53,411 nt of DNA from positions 1 to 53,411 of the IMG/VR virus record IMGVR_UViG_3300034121_000706. One strand, written 5' to 3'. Positions within the stretch are counted from its first letter, which is position 1, and each line of letters starts with the position of its first letter. Positions 46,251 through 53,355 of the stretch are shown in pieces. This DNA comes from a virus. The position numbers were made by a program, and so were the translations under genes. The notes below the pieces were generated by a model that saw only the letters and a list, made by a program, of their open reading frames with translations, was not told where the DNA came from and ran no database searches.

Positions 46251-46463
46251 ATGAAAACAACATATAACGTCACAGAAGTTGAAAACCAAAAAGTACATAA
46301 ATTTAACACAATAAAAAAGGCGAAAGAATTTATTGAAAATTGGGGAATAACAAACAATCAACATACAGGTAAAGTAGATATTGACAAACGAACTATACTT
46401 TGGCATGTAGGAACATTTAAAAATCCAGTCATTCAATTTGAAAAAATAAACCACTTTAATTAA
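46251..46463 (+). CDS. Small hypothetical protein
   Basis: The protein has 70 residues (TYNVTEVENQKVHKFNTIKK; GKVDIDKRTILWHVGTF), an alpha-beta mix. No motif is recognised. It follows leader repeat B. Confidence 0.5.
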   Translation: MKTTYNVTEVENQKVHKFNTIKKAKEFIENWGITNNQHTGKVDIDKRTILWHVGTFKNPVIQFEKINHFN

Positions 46464-46478
46464 TCTAAATCAAACAAA

Positions 46479-46754
46479 ATGAACAAAGCACAAATCAAAA
46501 AAGCATTAGACTTTTACAAAGCATTAGCGCACCCCCTTAGTGATAAAATCCTACCGCTGATAAGCAAACGTGAATACCAGGTGCAAGAAATTTACAACAC
46601 CCTGAAATTGGAACAGTCAGCCGTAAGCGTACATTTAAACCGATTAAAAACGCATGGCATTGTATTATTCCGGCAAGACGGTAAGAAACGCCATTATAGG
46701 CTGAATGATGCAGTAATTGAGAAGGCGGAACAAGCTGCAAAGTTAGTATCTTAA
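46479..46754 (+). CDS. ArsR-family winged-helix regulator
   Basis: The protein has 91 residues. KALAHPLSDKILPLI is followed by a winged HTH: EYQVQEIYNTLKLEQSAVSVHLNRLKTHGIV, then the wing FRQDGKKRHYRL. The recognition helix is SAVSVHLNRLKTHG. No Cys metal site is present, so it probably responds to another signal or acts constitutively. It may control early genes. Confidence 0.85.
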   Translation: MNKAQIKKALDFYKALAHPLSDKILPLISKREYQVQEIYNTLKLEQSAVSVHLNRLKTHGIVLFRQDGKKRHYRLNDAVIEKAEQAAKLVS

Positions 46755-46756
46755 CT

Positions 46757-46803
46757 AAGGTGCAAGGTAGTAACAGAATTATTAACAAACTAAATTTAAG
46801 AAA
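46757..46803 (+). repeat. Early leader repeat (C)
   Basis: GCAAGGTAGTAACAGAATTATT... matches copy A at 43 of 45 positions up to and including the ATG at 46804, but lacks the front part CCTCCACTAATCC. Confidence 0.75.
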
Positions 46804-47136
46804 ATGAAAGCAACGTATCACGAATTAAAAGACAATATTAAAGACCTTAATATATCTATTGAAGATTTATATAAAGCAAAAGACAAACAAATTTTAATTT
46901 GGCTATCTGACAAAGATTATTACTTCACTTTAATATTGAAGTCAAACGGAAAGCCAGACTGTAAAATAAGTTCATTTACAGCAAATATTTGGGCAAGGAC
47001 AGACGCAGGAGTAAATTATAAAAAATACAAAGACACAGCCACGTTACAAAGAGAAGTAAAAAAACTTATTAAAAGTAAGATTGACACAAGCGGAGATATA
47101 TCATTCAGTCTTAATAACGAGGTACACATTTTTTAA
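46804..47136 (+). CDS. Hypothetical early protein
   Basis: The protein has 110 residues, a mixed alpha-beta look (YHELKDNIKDLNISIEDLYK; DYYFTLILKSNGKPDCKI). No family is recognised. It follows leader repeat C. Confidence 0.5.
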   Translation: MKATYHELKDNIKDLNISIEDLYKAKDKQILIWLSDKDYYFTLILKSNGKPDCKISSFTANIWARTDAGVNYKKYKDTATLQREVKKLIKSKIDTSGDISFSLNNEVHIF

Positions 47137-47195
47137 AAAAAAGCAAACCAATAACCAACCAACCGATTTTTAACAACTAACATAAATAAACAAGT

Positions 47196-47378
47196 ATGGA
47201 AATAAGCATTACAGTCAACGGCACAATGAAGATAGCTATGACACCAAAGACAGAGGTTATGAAGTATATGGCAGAACTCATTAAAGACGAAGCAACCTTT
47301 GTAGTTTCACGCCCAAATAATTCAAGCGAGATAGTATTCACACTGGTAAAAGAAAGGGCAATAACCGAACCAAAATAA
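47196..47378 (+). CDS. Small hypothetical protein
   Basis: The protein has 60 residues, beta-like (ISITVNGTMKIAMTPKTEV), with KERAITEPK at the end. No function is indicated. Confidence 0.45.
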   Translation: MEISITVNGTMKIAMTPKTEVMKYMAELIKDEATFVVSRPNNSSEIVFTLVKERAITEPK

Positions 47379-47405
47379 AAAAAGTTACATTTTTTTACAA
47401 ATAAG

Positions 47406-47436
47406 TTGCATAATTAAAAAACTTTACTTAATATTG
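47406..47436 (+). promoter_or_regulatory. Candidate internal promoter
   Basis: TTG (47406-47408), 20 nt, TAATATTG (47429-47436) has one mismatch to the -7 consensus. It lies about 38 nt before the 47474 gene. Confidence 0.4.
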
Positions 47437-47473
47437 TACTACAATTCTGAACTACAAACAAACGATACACCAA

Positions 47474-47848
47474 ATGCTGAAAGAAGAAATAAAAAAACGA
47501 TGCCTGGAAGATGCTGATTTATTCGCTGATTTATGCGCAACCACAGGCAAGATACCTAATGCTACTTTGCAGTTCCTTAACAGAAATTCAAGTATAGAAT
47601 TAAGAAGTTACGAGGTTATGACTGTAATTAAAAAGCACACAGGATTAACAGAAAAAGATATTTTAAATCCAATAATCAAACCAATGAAATACGCATTAAT
47701 CAACAGCAAAGGAATGTACTTACAGGCAGGTAGAGATTTCTCATTCACAGCATACAGCAAGGAAGCACTAACATTTAGCACCGGACAGGAAGCAGAACGC
47801 AGAAGTAAACAGTTGATGCGATTCGGAGTGAAGGTGGTTCAGGTATAA
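47474..47848 (+). CDS. Hypothetical regulator-like protein
   Basis: The protein has 124 residues. The N-terminal 65 residues are helical and look like a small DNA-binding domain (LFADLCATTGKIPNATLQFL; YEVMTVIKKHTGLTEKDI). The C-terminal part is beta (ALINSKGMYLQAGRDFSF). It lies between a candidate promoter and a hairpin. Family not recognised. Confidence 0.5.
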   Translation: MLKEEIKKRCLEDADLFADLCATTGKIPNATLQFLNRNSSIELRSYEVMTVIKKHTGLTEKDILNPIIKPMKYALINSKGMYLQAGRDFSFTAYSKEALTFSTGQEAERRSKQLMRFGVKVVQV

Positions 47849-47894
47849 TTTTTTCATAGGGTTGTTTTTAAGTAGTTTTGGTTAGCTACACACG

Positions 47895-47951
47895 GTAGGT
47901 CGGGAGTTTTAATTAGGGTTTTATGTTTCATTTCCCGACCTACTAATTTTT
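47895..47951 (+). terminator. Long-loop hairpin terminator or small RNA
   Basis: GTAGGTCGGGA, a 27-nt loop, TCCCGACCTAC form a perfect 11-bp stem (47895-47943), followed by five T near 47947. The long loop is atypical for a simple terminator, so a regulatory RNA is possible. Confidence 0.6.
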
Positions 47952-47997
47952 AAAAAGTTCTTTTACAATATACAATGCAGAACGATGATGTACTCCG

Positions 47998-48156
47998 ATG
48001 TCTTGGAGTGAGAAAGTAGAAGGTGTTTCTTATCGGGTTAATACTGCAATCAGTACCGTAAAATGTACGTTCTGCGCCAATTATGTTGGTACTCATAAGT
48101 ACATAAGATACACAAAGACTGGCAATCGGAAAGACGATACCCTTTTGGGTTTTTAA
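47998..48156 (+). CDS. 52-aa CxxC microprotein
   Basis: Read directly from the DNA: MSWSEKVEGVSYR...VKCTFCANYVGTHKYIRY...DTLLGF, with a CTFC knuckle at 23-26. It lies between the hairpin at 47895-47951 and the 61-aa gene. Half a zinc finger suggests nucleic-acid binding. There is no exact ribosome site, so confidence is moderate. Confidence 0.55.
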   Translation: MSWSEKVEGVSYRVNTAISTVKCTFCANYVGTHKYIRYTKTGNRKDDTLLGF

Positions 48157-48179
48157 ATCAAACAAATTAAATCAATAAT

Positions 48180-48365
48180 ATGAGTAACAGATACTACAAA
48201 GGCAATCCGATAAACAACAAAGCTATTGCCAAAGACTGCGAGGATATATTTTGCAAAACGTATATGGATAAGATACGGTTCGCTTGTGCTATCAATGCAG
48301 ACGGAAATAAGATATACCATATCGTAAGGATAGCCAATAAACAATCAGCAATAATCTTAAACTAA
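48180..48365 (+). CDS. Small hypothetical protein
   Basis: The protein has 61 residues (MSNRYYKGNPINNKAIAKDC; DKIRFACAINADGNKIYHIV). It is alpha-beta, with two cysteines. Family not recognised. Confidence 0.45.
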   Translation: MSNRYYKGNPINNKAIAKDCEDIFCKTYMDKIRFACAINADGNKIYHIVRIANKQSAIILN

Positions 48366-48372
48366 TAAACCA

Positions 48373-48543
48373 ATGACAAACAAACCAAAATACGACATAT
48401 TAGGTGAACGCATTGACGAACACAGCTACTACTCAAAAAAGCAACAGAAAGAATTTGACTTTTATCAGTTCTTTAAGGTAATCGGTATCGCATCAGGTGT
48501 AATATTACTCGCATCATTAATCTTTCAAATAATCATTAAGTAA
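48373..48543 (+). CDS. 56-aa membrane microprotein
   Basis: Read directly from the DNA: a charged N-terminal half (KKQQKEFDFYQFFK) followed by one hydrophobic span (VIGIASGVILLASLIFQIII) and a final Lys. Its stop overlaps the next ATG as TAATG. It could be a small inner-membrane protein of early takeover. Confidence 0.6.
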   Translation: MTNKPKYDILGERIDEHSYYSKKQQKEFDFYQFFKVIGIASGVILLASLIFQIIIK

Positions 48544-48731
48544 TGGCAGAACGAATAGCATTCACGTTGGTAATTAACAACAGAATACACACCGAAGATA
48601 GCTGCGGTAATTGCCGGAGAGAAATACAGACAACAAGCGAAAGCCTATTGTACGAACTACACAAGTTCGGATTAAAAAACACCGTTAACAGTCACGCCAT
48701 TTATTACACAATTAAAAGCAAAGCACTATGA
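48543..48731 (+). CDS. Small hypothetical protein
   Basis: The protein has 62 residues, with CGNC near 21-24 and a mixed fold (TTSESLLYELHKFGLKNTVN). It overlaps the next gene by 4 bp (ATGA). A zinc-knuckle role is possible. Confidence 0.5.
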   Translation: MAERIAFTLVINNRIHTEDSCGNCRREIQTTSESLLYELHKFGLKNTVNSHAIYYTIKSKAL

Positions 48732-49180
48732 GTTTACATCAAAAATACATCATCGTTAAGCGTACCGAGTACAACAATATGCTAAAGGAAATTGAAAGAA
48801 TCCGTAAGCGTGAAAAGCGGATTATCAATACGGTTGCCATAGCAGAAATAACATTGGAAGATATGAAAGAGATATTCGCATTCTGCCACGAAACAAAAAG
48901 CAGAGTACCTGATGTAGTTGAATTACGACACTTTTCCAGGTACTTCTTATGCATGAACACAGAGTACATTTTAAAGAGAATAGGCACGTTGACGAACTGC
49001 AAAGACCACGCAACTGTAATCCATAGCAGGAACAGTATAGAGCAACATATTAACCGCTATCCGAACACCATGAATGCATACATAGCATTCGAGGAAGAAA
49101 TTATGGGTAAGATTGAAAAGATATACAACGCACAGGTGCAAGTGCCGGTACAGGAAGAAGAATTGGAAATGGCGAGTTAA
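48728..49180 (+). CDS. DnaA domain IV-like DNA-binding protein
   Basis: The protein has 150 residues. From residue 60 the pattern VPDVVELRHFSRYFL...ILKRIGTLTNCKDHATVIHSRNSIEQHI follows DnaA domain IV, including the diagnostic D-H-x-T-V-(I/L)-H signature at 93-99. The AAA+ ATPase of DnaA is absent, so it can bind DnaA-box-like DNA but not assemble an ATP-dependent initiator by itself. The N-terminal 60 residues are helical (KEIERIRKREKRIINTVAIAE). It probably recruits or competes with host initiator. Confidence 0.75.
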   Translation: MSLHQKYIIVKRTEYNNMLKEIERIRKREKRIINTVAIAEITLEDMKEIFAFCHETKSRVPDVVELRHFSRYFLCMNTEYILKRIGTLTNCKDHATVIHSRNSIEQHINRYPNTMNAYIAFEEEIMGKIEKIYNAQVQVPVQEEELEMAS

Positions 49181-49187
49181 TTAAGTA

Positions 49188-49412
49188 ATGGGAAAAAGAG
49201 AGTTAACGAAGTACAGACAGTTATTGTTAAAAGCATTTAGGCTGAATCCGATTAAGATACATCATTCTACTGGACTTCCGATGAATGAAATAATATGGCA
49301 TATACAAGGGTTAGAAACGGAAAATGTAACGGAATTAACCATGCATAATCTATATGAAACAATCGAAAGCGAAATTAGCAAAACCAACAGTAAATTAAAT
49401 TTAGTACAATAA
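49188..49412 (+). CDS. Small helical protein
   Basis: The protein has 74 residues (RELTKYRQLLLKAFRLNPIK; ENVTELTMHNLYETIESEIS), possibly an HTH-like three-helix fold. It has a TAATG overlap with the next gene. No family is recognised. Confidence 0.5.
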   Translation: MGKRELTKYRQLLLKAFRLNPIKIHHSTGLPMNEIIWHIQGLETENVTELTMHNLYETIESEISKTNSKLNLVQ

Positions 49413-49672
49413 TGAGAAAAGAGATATTTATGGTATTTACAGGTTATGCTGAACTGGCATTTGGCAGCTTAGAAAAGGCAGAAAAATTCAAAAGTGAAAA
49501 AGGACTTAATACCATAATATTTAAGTACGGAGAAGAAAACCCAAACAAGATACCGGAGGTCAAAAGAGAAACAGATTACAGAAAGTGCAAAGACAATATG
49601 GCGACACTTAGTTATGGCTATGGCAAGTCAAGACAAAGTTTAACATCACGTTCAATGGATAGTAAATATTAA
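49412..49672 (+). CDS. Small hypothetical protein
   Basis: The protein has 86 residues, with an N-terminal alpha-beta part (IFMVFTGYAELAFGSLEKAE) and a polar Ser/Tyr/Arg C-terminus. It is adjacent to the 64-aa gene. Function is unknown. Confidence 0.5.
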   Translation: MRKEIFMVFTGYAELAFGSLEKAEKFKSEKGLNTIIFKYGEENPNKIPEVKRETDYRKCKDNMATLSYGYGKSRQSLTSRSMDSKY

Positions 49673-49676
49673 GACA

Positions 49677-49871
49677 ATGAGAACAGACGCAAATCAAATA
49701 CTAATGGATATGAATAAAGAGGTAGGCAAACAATCCATTCTGATAACTGTAATAAAAGACCTATCAATGTTCAGCCATACCAAGGAGTACAAGCAGTACC
49801 AAGTAATGTTGGAGGAATCAGAACAAAAATACGATGAATTGAAGAACGAATTAAATAACATTATAAAATAA
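49677..49871 (+). CDS. Small coiled-coil protein
   Basis: The protein has 64 residues, ending in a heptad helix (EESEQKYDELKNELNNII). It may oligomerise. It lies 7 nt before the homing endonuclease gene. Confidence 0.5.
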   Translation: MRTDANQILMDMNKEVGKQSILITVIKDLSMFSHTKEYKQYQVMLEESEQKYDELKNELNNIIK

Positions 49872-49878
49872 AAACAAA

Positions 49879-50433
49879 ATGCAACTCAAAAAAGCAAAAG
49901 ATAATTGGGTTAATATTCCTTTTGATTATGAATATGAAATAACAAGATTCGGTCACGTTAGAAATATTAATACAGGAAACGTAATAAGGCATTTTACCAA
50001 TAGAGGTGGATATAAGTATTGCACAGTAAGCAACAGTGGTAGGAAAAGGAATATAATGATACATAGACTTATTGCACCTGTATTTATTCCAAATCCAAAT
50101 AATAAGCCATCTATTAATCACATTAATTGCAACAAAACAGACAACAGAATAGAAAACTTAGAATGGTGTACGCCAAAAGAAAATGCAATACACGCAAGGC
50201 AGAATGGATTAACTGTAAATCCGCCTTCACAAAATGGAAAACTTGGTAAACTCAACAGTACATCAAAGCCAGTAAGGCAGATAGATTTATCCGGCAATAT
50301 TATTCGTGATTATGATTGCGCAAGACAAGCTATGGAATACGGATTTACACCATCACATATTAGCAGATGTTGTAATGGAACAAAAGAAAAATACAAAGGA
50401 TATAAATGGACTTTCATAAATAAAAACAAATAA
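49879..50433 (+). CDS. HNH homing endonuclease (NUMOD4-HNH)
   Basis: The protein has 184 residues. The NUMOD4-like start (NWVNIPFDYEYEITRFGHVRN) is followed by an HNH core: H62-R63, N80-H81, and N-R-I-E-N-L-E-W ending with CTPKENAIHA. The C-terminal 50 residues (RQIDLSGNIIRDYDCARQA, then KYKGYKWTF) look like a NUMOD1 DNA-binding domain. It is a freestanding mobile endonuclease inserted just before the Sak4-like gene. Confidence 0.85.
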   Translation: MQLKKAKDNWVNIPFDYEYEITRFGHVRNINTGNVIRHFTNRGGYKYCTVSNSGRKRNIMIHRLIAPVFIPNPNNKPSINHINCNKTDNRIENLEWCTPKENAIHARQNGLTVNPPSQNGKLGKLNSTSKPVRQIDLSGNIIRDYDCARQAMEYGFTPSHISRCCNGTKEKYKGYKWTFINKNK

Positions 50434-50437
50434 TAAA

Positions 50438-51385
50438 ATGGGAAAATTAAGACAGGCGACAAGAACAAGAGCCAAAATCAGATTAGGACTTTCAGCGGTT
50501 TCAGGTGGGGGTAAGACAATGAGTGCATTACTTATAGCTAAGGGTATTTGCGGTGATCTATCAAAAGTAGCATTAATAGACACAGAAAATGGAAGTGGTG
50601 ATTTATATGCACACTTAGGAAGCTATAACGTATTACCATTAGAACCCGATTTCACTCCTGAAAAATATATAAGTGCTATTCACGAATGCGAAAATGCCGG
50701 AATGGAAGTTATTATAATTGATTCCATAACGCATGAATGGGATGGCAAGGGCGGAATATTGGATATATCAAACTCAATGTCAGGGAACAGCTATACTAAT
50801 TGGGCAAAATTAACACCAAGACATCAAGCGTTTATTGATGCTATCCTACAATCAAAATGCCACATTATTACAACGGTAAGAAGAAAGCAGGATTACGAAA
50901 TGACAACCAATTCAAGTGGCAAGTTAGTTCCGCAAAAGGTTGGACTGAAAGAGGTAACAAGAGAAGGGTTTGAATATGAATTAACAATAAACTTAGAACT
51001 TGACACAAAGCACAATGCTTCTGCATCAAAAGACAGAACAGGTTTGTTTATTGGTAAGCCTGAATTTGTACCATCAGAAGAAACAGGGAAACTCATTAAA
51101 GATTGGTGCGAAACCGGTGTAGATGAAAGTACCGCCATTACAGACGCAGTTACAAAATTGGCTAACTGCAATACAGTAGATGAATTAAAAGCACTGAAAA
51201 TTGAATTACCTGACTTTGTGGTGAAATCACCAGTCTTTACCAAATCAGCAACAGAACGGTACAATGCTATTATAGCACAGTCACCGAAAGAACCGGCAGT
51301 AAATCAAGAATTAACCGAAGAAGAAAAGGCAGAGATAGCAAAGGAAGAAGCGGATTTATTTAGCAAACCCAAAAACAAGAAGTAA
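50438..51385 (+). CDS. Sak4/AAA_24-type ATPase
   Basis: The protein has 315 residues. A Walker A-like motif, LSAVSGGGKT, lies at 18-27 and a Walker B motif, VIIIDSITHEW, near 95-105. The middle contains LTPRHQAFIDAIL and HIITTVRRKQDYE (motifs typical of phage Sak4/AAA_24 proteins), and the C-terminus is acidic with KPKNKK. Such proteins act with SSB in single-strand annealing or recombination. It starts 4 nt after the homing endonuclease stop. Confidence 0.8.
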   Translation: MGKLRQATRTRAKIRLGLSAVSGGGKTMSALLIAKGICGDLSKVALIDTENGSGDLYAHLGSYNVLPLEPDFTPEKYISAIHECENAGMEVIIIDSITHEWDGKGGILDISNSMSGNSYTNWAKLTPRHQAFIDAILQSKCHIITTVRRKQDYEMTTNSSGKLVPQKVGLKEVTREGFEYELTINLELDTKHNASASKDRTGLFIGKPEFVPSEETGKLIKDWCETGVDESTAITDAVTKLANCNTVDELKALKIELPDFVVKSPVFTKSATERYNAIIAQSPKEPAVNQELTEEEKAEIAKEEADLFSKPKNKK

Positions 51386-51386
51386 T

Positions 51387-51557
51387 ATGCCAAAGGAATG
51401 CGAGGAATGTGACGGAACAGGTAAAGTATGTTATTCGTGCTGCGGTGACGACATAAAAGGAAATGACATTGATTTATGCCCTACCTGTTACGAGCATTGT
51501 AGCCTTGAAGAAGAAGATTGTGAATCGTGCAATGGAACAGGAATTATTGAAGATTAA
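51387..51557 (+). CDS. 56-aa DnaJ-type zinc-finger microprotein
   Basis: Read directly from the DNA: MPKECEECDGTGKVCYSCC, then CPTCYEHC, ending CESCNGTGIIED. Two complete CxxCxGxG repeats plus two CxxC-type pairs match the DnaJ Cys-rich zinc domain without J-domain. It starts 1 nt after the Sak4-like stop. It probably binds protein or DNA rather than acting as a chaperone. Confidence 0.7.
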   Translation: MPKECEECDGTGKVCYSCCGDDIKGNDIDLCPTCYEHCSLEEEDCESCNGTGIIED

Positions 51558-51568
51558 AATAACCACCA

Positions 51569-51964
51569 ATGACAACCACAGAGCAAATAAATATGATTTA
51601 TTCAGACACACAAGGAAGCCTATACGTGCTGAAATCAGGTGCAGTGGAGTTATCTCTTAACTGCGAGAAAAGAACACGCAAATTAGGTCATTTTGGTACA
51701 CCGCCAAACGGTGTGTTGTCATACTATAAACATGAGAAAGAAAAAGATGTATTTCGTAAGACAAATGCATGGAGTATTAATTGGAATGTTATACAATACT
51801 TACCGAGTGACAGCAGTATGATAAACATTAAATCGGAAGGTGGTATTTACCGTATCAGTAAGGAGAAGGCATTGAAAATGGGTGAGTTCATGTTTTTTAA
51901 GAATGCCGGTATTGAGAAGAAGATTTACGTGCGGAAGATATTTTTTGATGTGGATGGGTTATAA
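51569..51964 (+). CDS. Hypothetical protein
   Basis: The protein has 131 residues and is alpha-beta (ELSLNCEKRTRKLGHFGTPP; RISKEKALKMGEFMFFKNAG). It ends TAA just where a TAACG element begins. Function is unknown. Confidence 0.5.
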   Translation: MTTTEQINMIYSDTQGSLYVLKSGAVELSLNCEKRTRKLGHFGTPPNGVLSYYKHEKEKDVFRKTNAWSINWNVIQYLPSDSSMINIKSEGGIYRISKEKALKMGEFMFFKNAGIEKKIYVRKIFFDVDGL

Positions 51965-52035
51965 CGATTGGTGGCTTGGCGAAGTTGCCGAACACAAAAC
52001 TTCATTAGAATTACAAATTTTAAAATTAAGATAAA
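51962..52035 (+). repeat. TAACG junction element 1
   Basis: The stop codon of the 131-aa gene forms the start of TAACGATTGGTGGC. The same TAACG-type junction follows the next genes at 52255, 52554, 53035 and 53315. Confidence 0.4.
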
Positions 52036-52257
52036 ATGTCAATAGAAAACGAATACGGCAATTTTGCCAAACCGATGTTAGGCGAAGTGTATTTGGTTAA
52101 AAAAAATAAAAAGTTTATGAAAGGTCACGGATATAGCACATTAAATGGTTATAAATTTAATTGGACTTTTGATAAAAATGAAGCGAGGAAAATGGAGTAT
52201 TCAACTGCTAATAGTTTAGCTATATCAAGCGGTGGTTCTGTTTTACATTTCGCCTAA
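52036..52257 (+). CDS. Small cassette-like gene 1
   Basis: The protein has 73 residues, beta-like (GEVYLVKKNKKFMKGHGYS; GGSVLHFA). Family not recognised. It is flanked by TAACG elements. Confidence 0.5.
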   Translation: MSIENEYGNFAKPMLGEVYLVKKNKKFMKGHGYSTLNGYKFNWTFDKNEARKMEYSTANSLAISSGGSVLHFA

Positions 52258-52304
52258 CGATTTGCAGATTGGCGGTCGTTTTTTAACCAATTAAATAAAC
52301 GAAA
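52255..52304 (+). repeat. TAACG junction element 2
   Basis: TAACGATTTGCAGATTGGCG and further to 52282; 18 bp (CAGATTGGCGGTCGTTTT) are repeated exactly at 53045-53062. ATTGG-N13-CCAAT can pair. Confidence 0.6.
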
Positions 52305-52556
52305 ATGGAATTACAAACAGCAATAGAAATACTTGAATACCATCAGGAATGGAGATTAGGTAAAAGAGAAGATATGATTCACGAACCTAAAAAACTGATA
52401 GAGGCTTTGGATATAGTACTAAGCGAGGTTAAAAAATTTCGCATAGGTGCTGTTAGCGGTTCGTTGCTTGATGATAAGTGGAAACAATATAGAAATATTA
52501 CTAATAATGAAGATGCTTGGTGCTTTAAAGAGTGGTTAAAAAGCAATGACCGCTAA
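52305..52556 (+). CDS. Small cassette-like gene 2
   Basis: The protein has 83 residues, helical (ELQTAIEILEYHQEWRLGKR; KKLIEALDIVLSEVKKF). I recall a small family with E-(I/L)-L-E-x-H-Q-x-W at the start in Bacteroidota mobile DNA, function unknown. Confidence 0.5.
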   Translation: MELQTAIEILEYHQEWRLGKREDMIHEPKKLIEALDIVLSEVKKFRIGAVSGSLLDDKWKQYRNITNNEDAWCFKEWLKSNDR

Positions 52557-52618
52557 CGGTTCGCAGCTAAACGAGGTGGCTGATTATACCTCGAAACTTT
52601 AATTAAAGGAACAAAATT
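52554..52618 (+). repeat. TAACG junction element 3
   Basis: TAACGGTTCGCAGCTAAACG is followed by CGAGGT-N10-ACCTCG (52572-52593), a perfect 6-bp hairpin, before the 52619 gene. Confidence 0.5.
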
Positions 52619-52912
52619 ATGAATATAGACAAAACTCAATCAGAAGCAGAAAGCCAGCCATCTTGTTTAGGTGCTGTTATGCGTAGTGTTTCTGATGTTA
52701 TCAAAGAAGGTAGTATAGTTTGGGTAAAATCATCTAACCAACAAATTCATTGTGGAAGGGTGGATAAACTTTATCCCGAAACAAATGAAGCAATGGTATT
52801 TAATTTTGATGCTTGGACACATTGGCAAGTATCTTATGATAATATTGTAAGAGTAGGGGTAAAACATTTTAACGGTGATGGGTACAATGATTGGATGTCT
52901 AGGCTTCCTTAA
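52619..52912 (+). CDS. Small cassette-like gene 3
   Basis: The protein has 97 residues, beta-like (EGSIVWVKSSNQQIHCGRVD; EAMVFNFDAWTHWQVSY), possibly a Tudor- or KOW-like barrel. Function is unknown. Confidence 0.5.
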   Translation: MNIDKTQSEAESQPSCLGAVMRSVSDVIKEGSIVWVKSSNQQIHCGRVDKLYPETNEAMVFNFDAWTHWQVSYDNIVRVGVKHFNGDGYNDWMSRLP

Positions 52913-52944
52913 CATTACGCATAACTAATCGCTAACACTTTAAA

Positions 52945-53025
52945 ATGTACGCACAAATAAAGCCTACAACGTTTATTAGAAATGCTATAAGAGATATGGA
53001 AAGTGAATTGCGTAGTCGGTATTAG
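52945..53025 (+). CDS. Very small cassette-like ORF
   Basis: The 26-codon frame (MYAQIKPTTFIRNAIRDMES...) lies between a CGCTAAC element (52930) and a TAACG element (53035), like the other small genes. Reality is uncertain. Confidence 0.25.
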   Translation: MYAQIKPTTFIRNAIRDMESELRSRY

Positions 53026-53034
53026 AATTACCGC

Positions 53035-53071
53035 TAACGTTCCTCAGATTGGCGGTCGTTTTAATGCTGCC
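53035..53071 (+). repeat. TAACG junction element 4
   Basis: TAACGTTCCTCAGATTGGCG continues to 53062, with the 18-bp exact copy of element 2; ATTGGC/GCCAAT can pair. It follows the 26-codon frame. Confidence 0.6.
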
Positions 53072-53110
53072 AATGTGCTGTTATATTTAGGTTTTTAAAA
53101 CTTTAGACAA

Positions 53111-53311
53111 ATGACATTAAAAGAATTAAGAGAAAAAAGAAAGAAAGCAGAACCATTTTTTAGCGATTGCTGCAAAAAAAGTTTTGTTGGAAAAAGTAAT
53201 GGTTTATACACATACTATGTTTGTGAATGTGGCAAAAAAACAACACCAATAAACGGCAAAGGAAAAATGCTTGATTTATACGGATTAGTTAAACGAGTTT
53301 TAAAAACTTGA
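53111..53311 (+). CDS. Small zinc-ribbon-like protein
   Basis: The protein has 66 residues, with C20-C21 and C38-x-C40 (SDCCKKS; VCECGKK), a possible zinc ribbon, and a basic C-terminus. It follows the TAACG element at 53035 and precedes one at 53315. Confidence 0.5.
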   Translation: MTLKELREKRKKAEPFFSDCCKKSFVGKSNGLYTYYVCECGKKTTPINGKGKMLDLYGLVKRVLKT

Positions 53312-53355
53312 ATATAACGATTAACAGATTTATTTAGTTTATTAATTTATATATC

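Noticed and set aside
51962-53340. Full integron attC array
   Set aside because: Only the TAACG half is repeated; no GTTRRRY R' boxes and no integrase were found, so it is listed as attC-like only.
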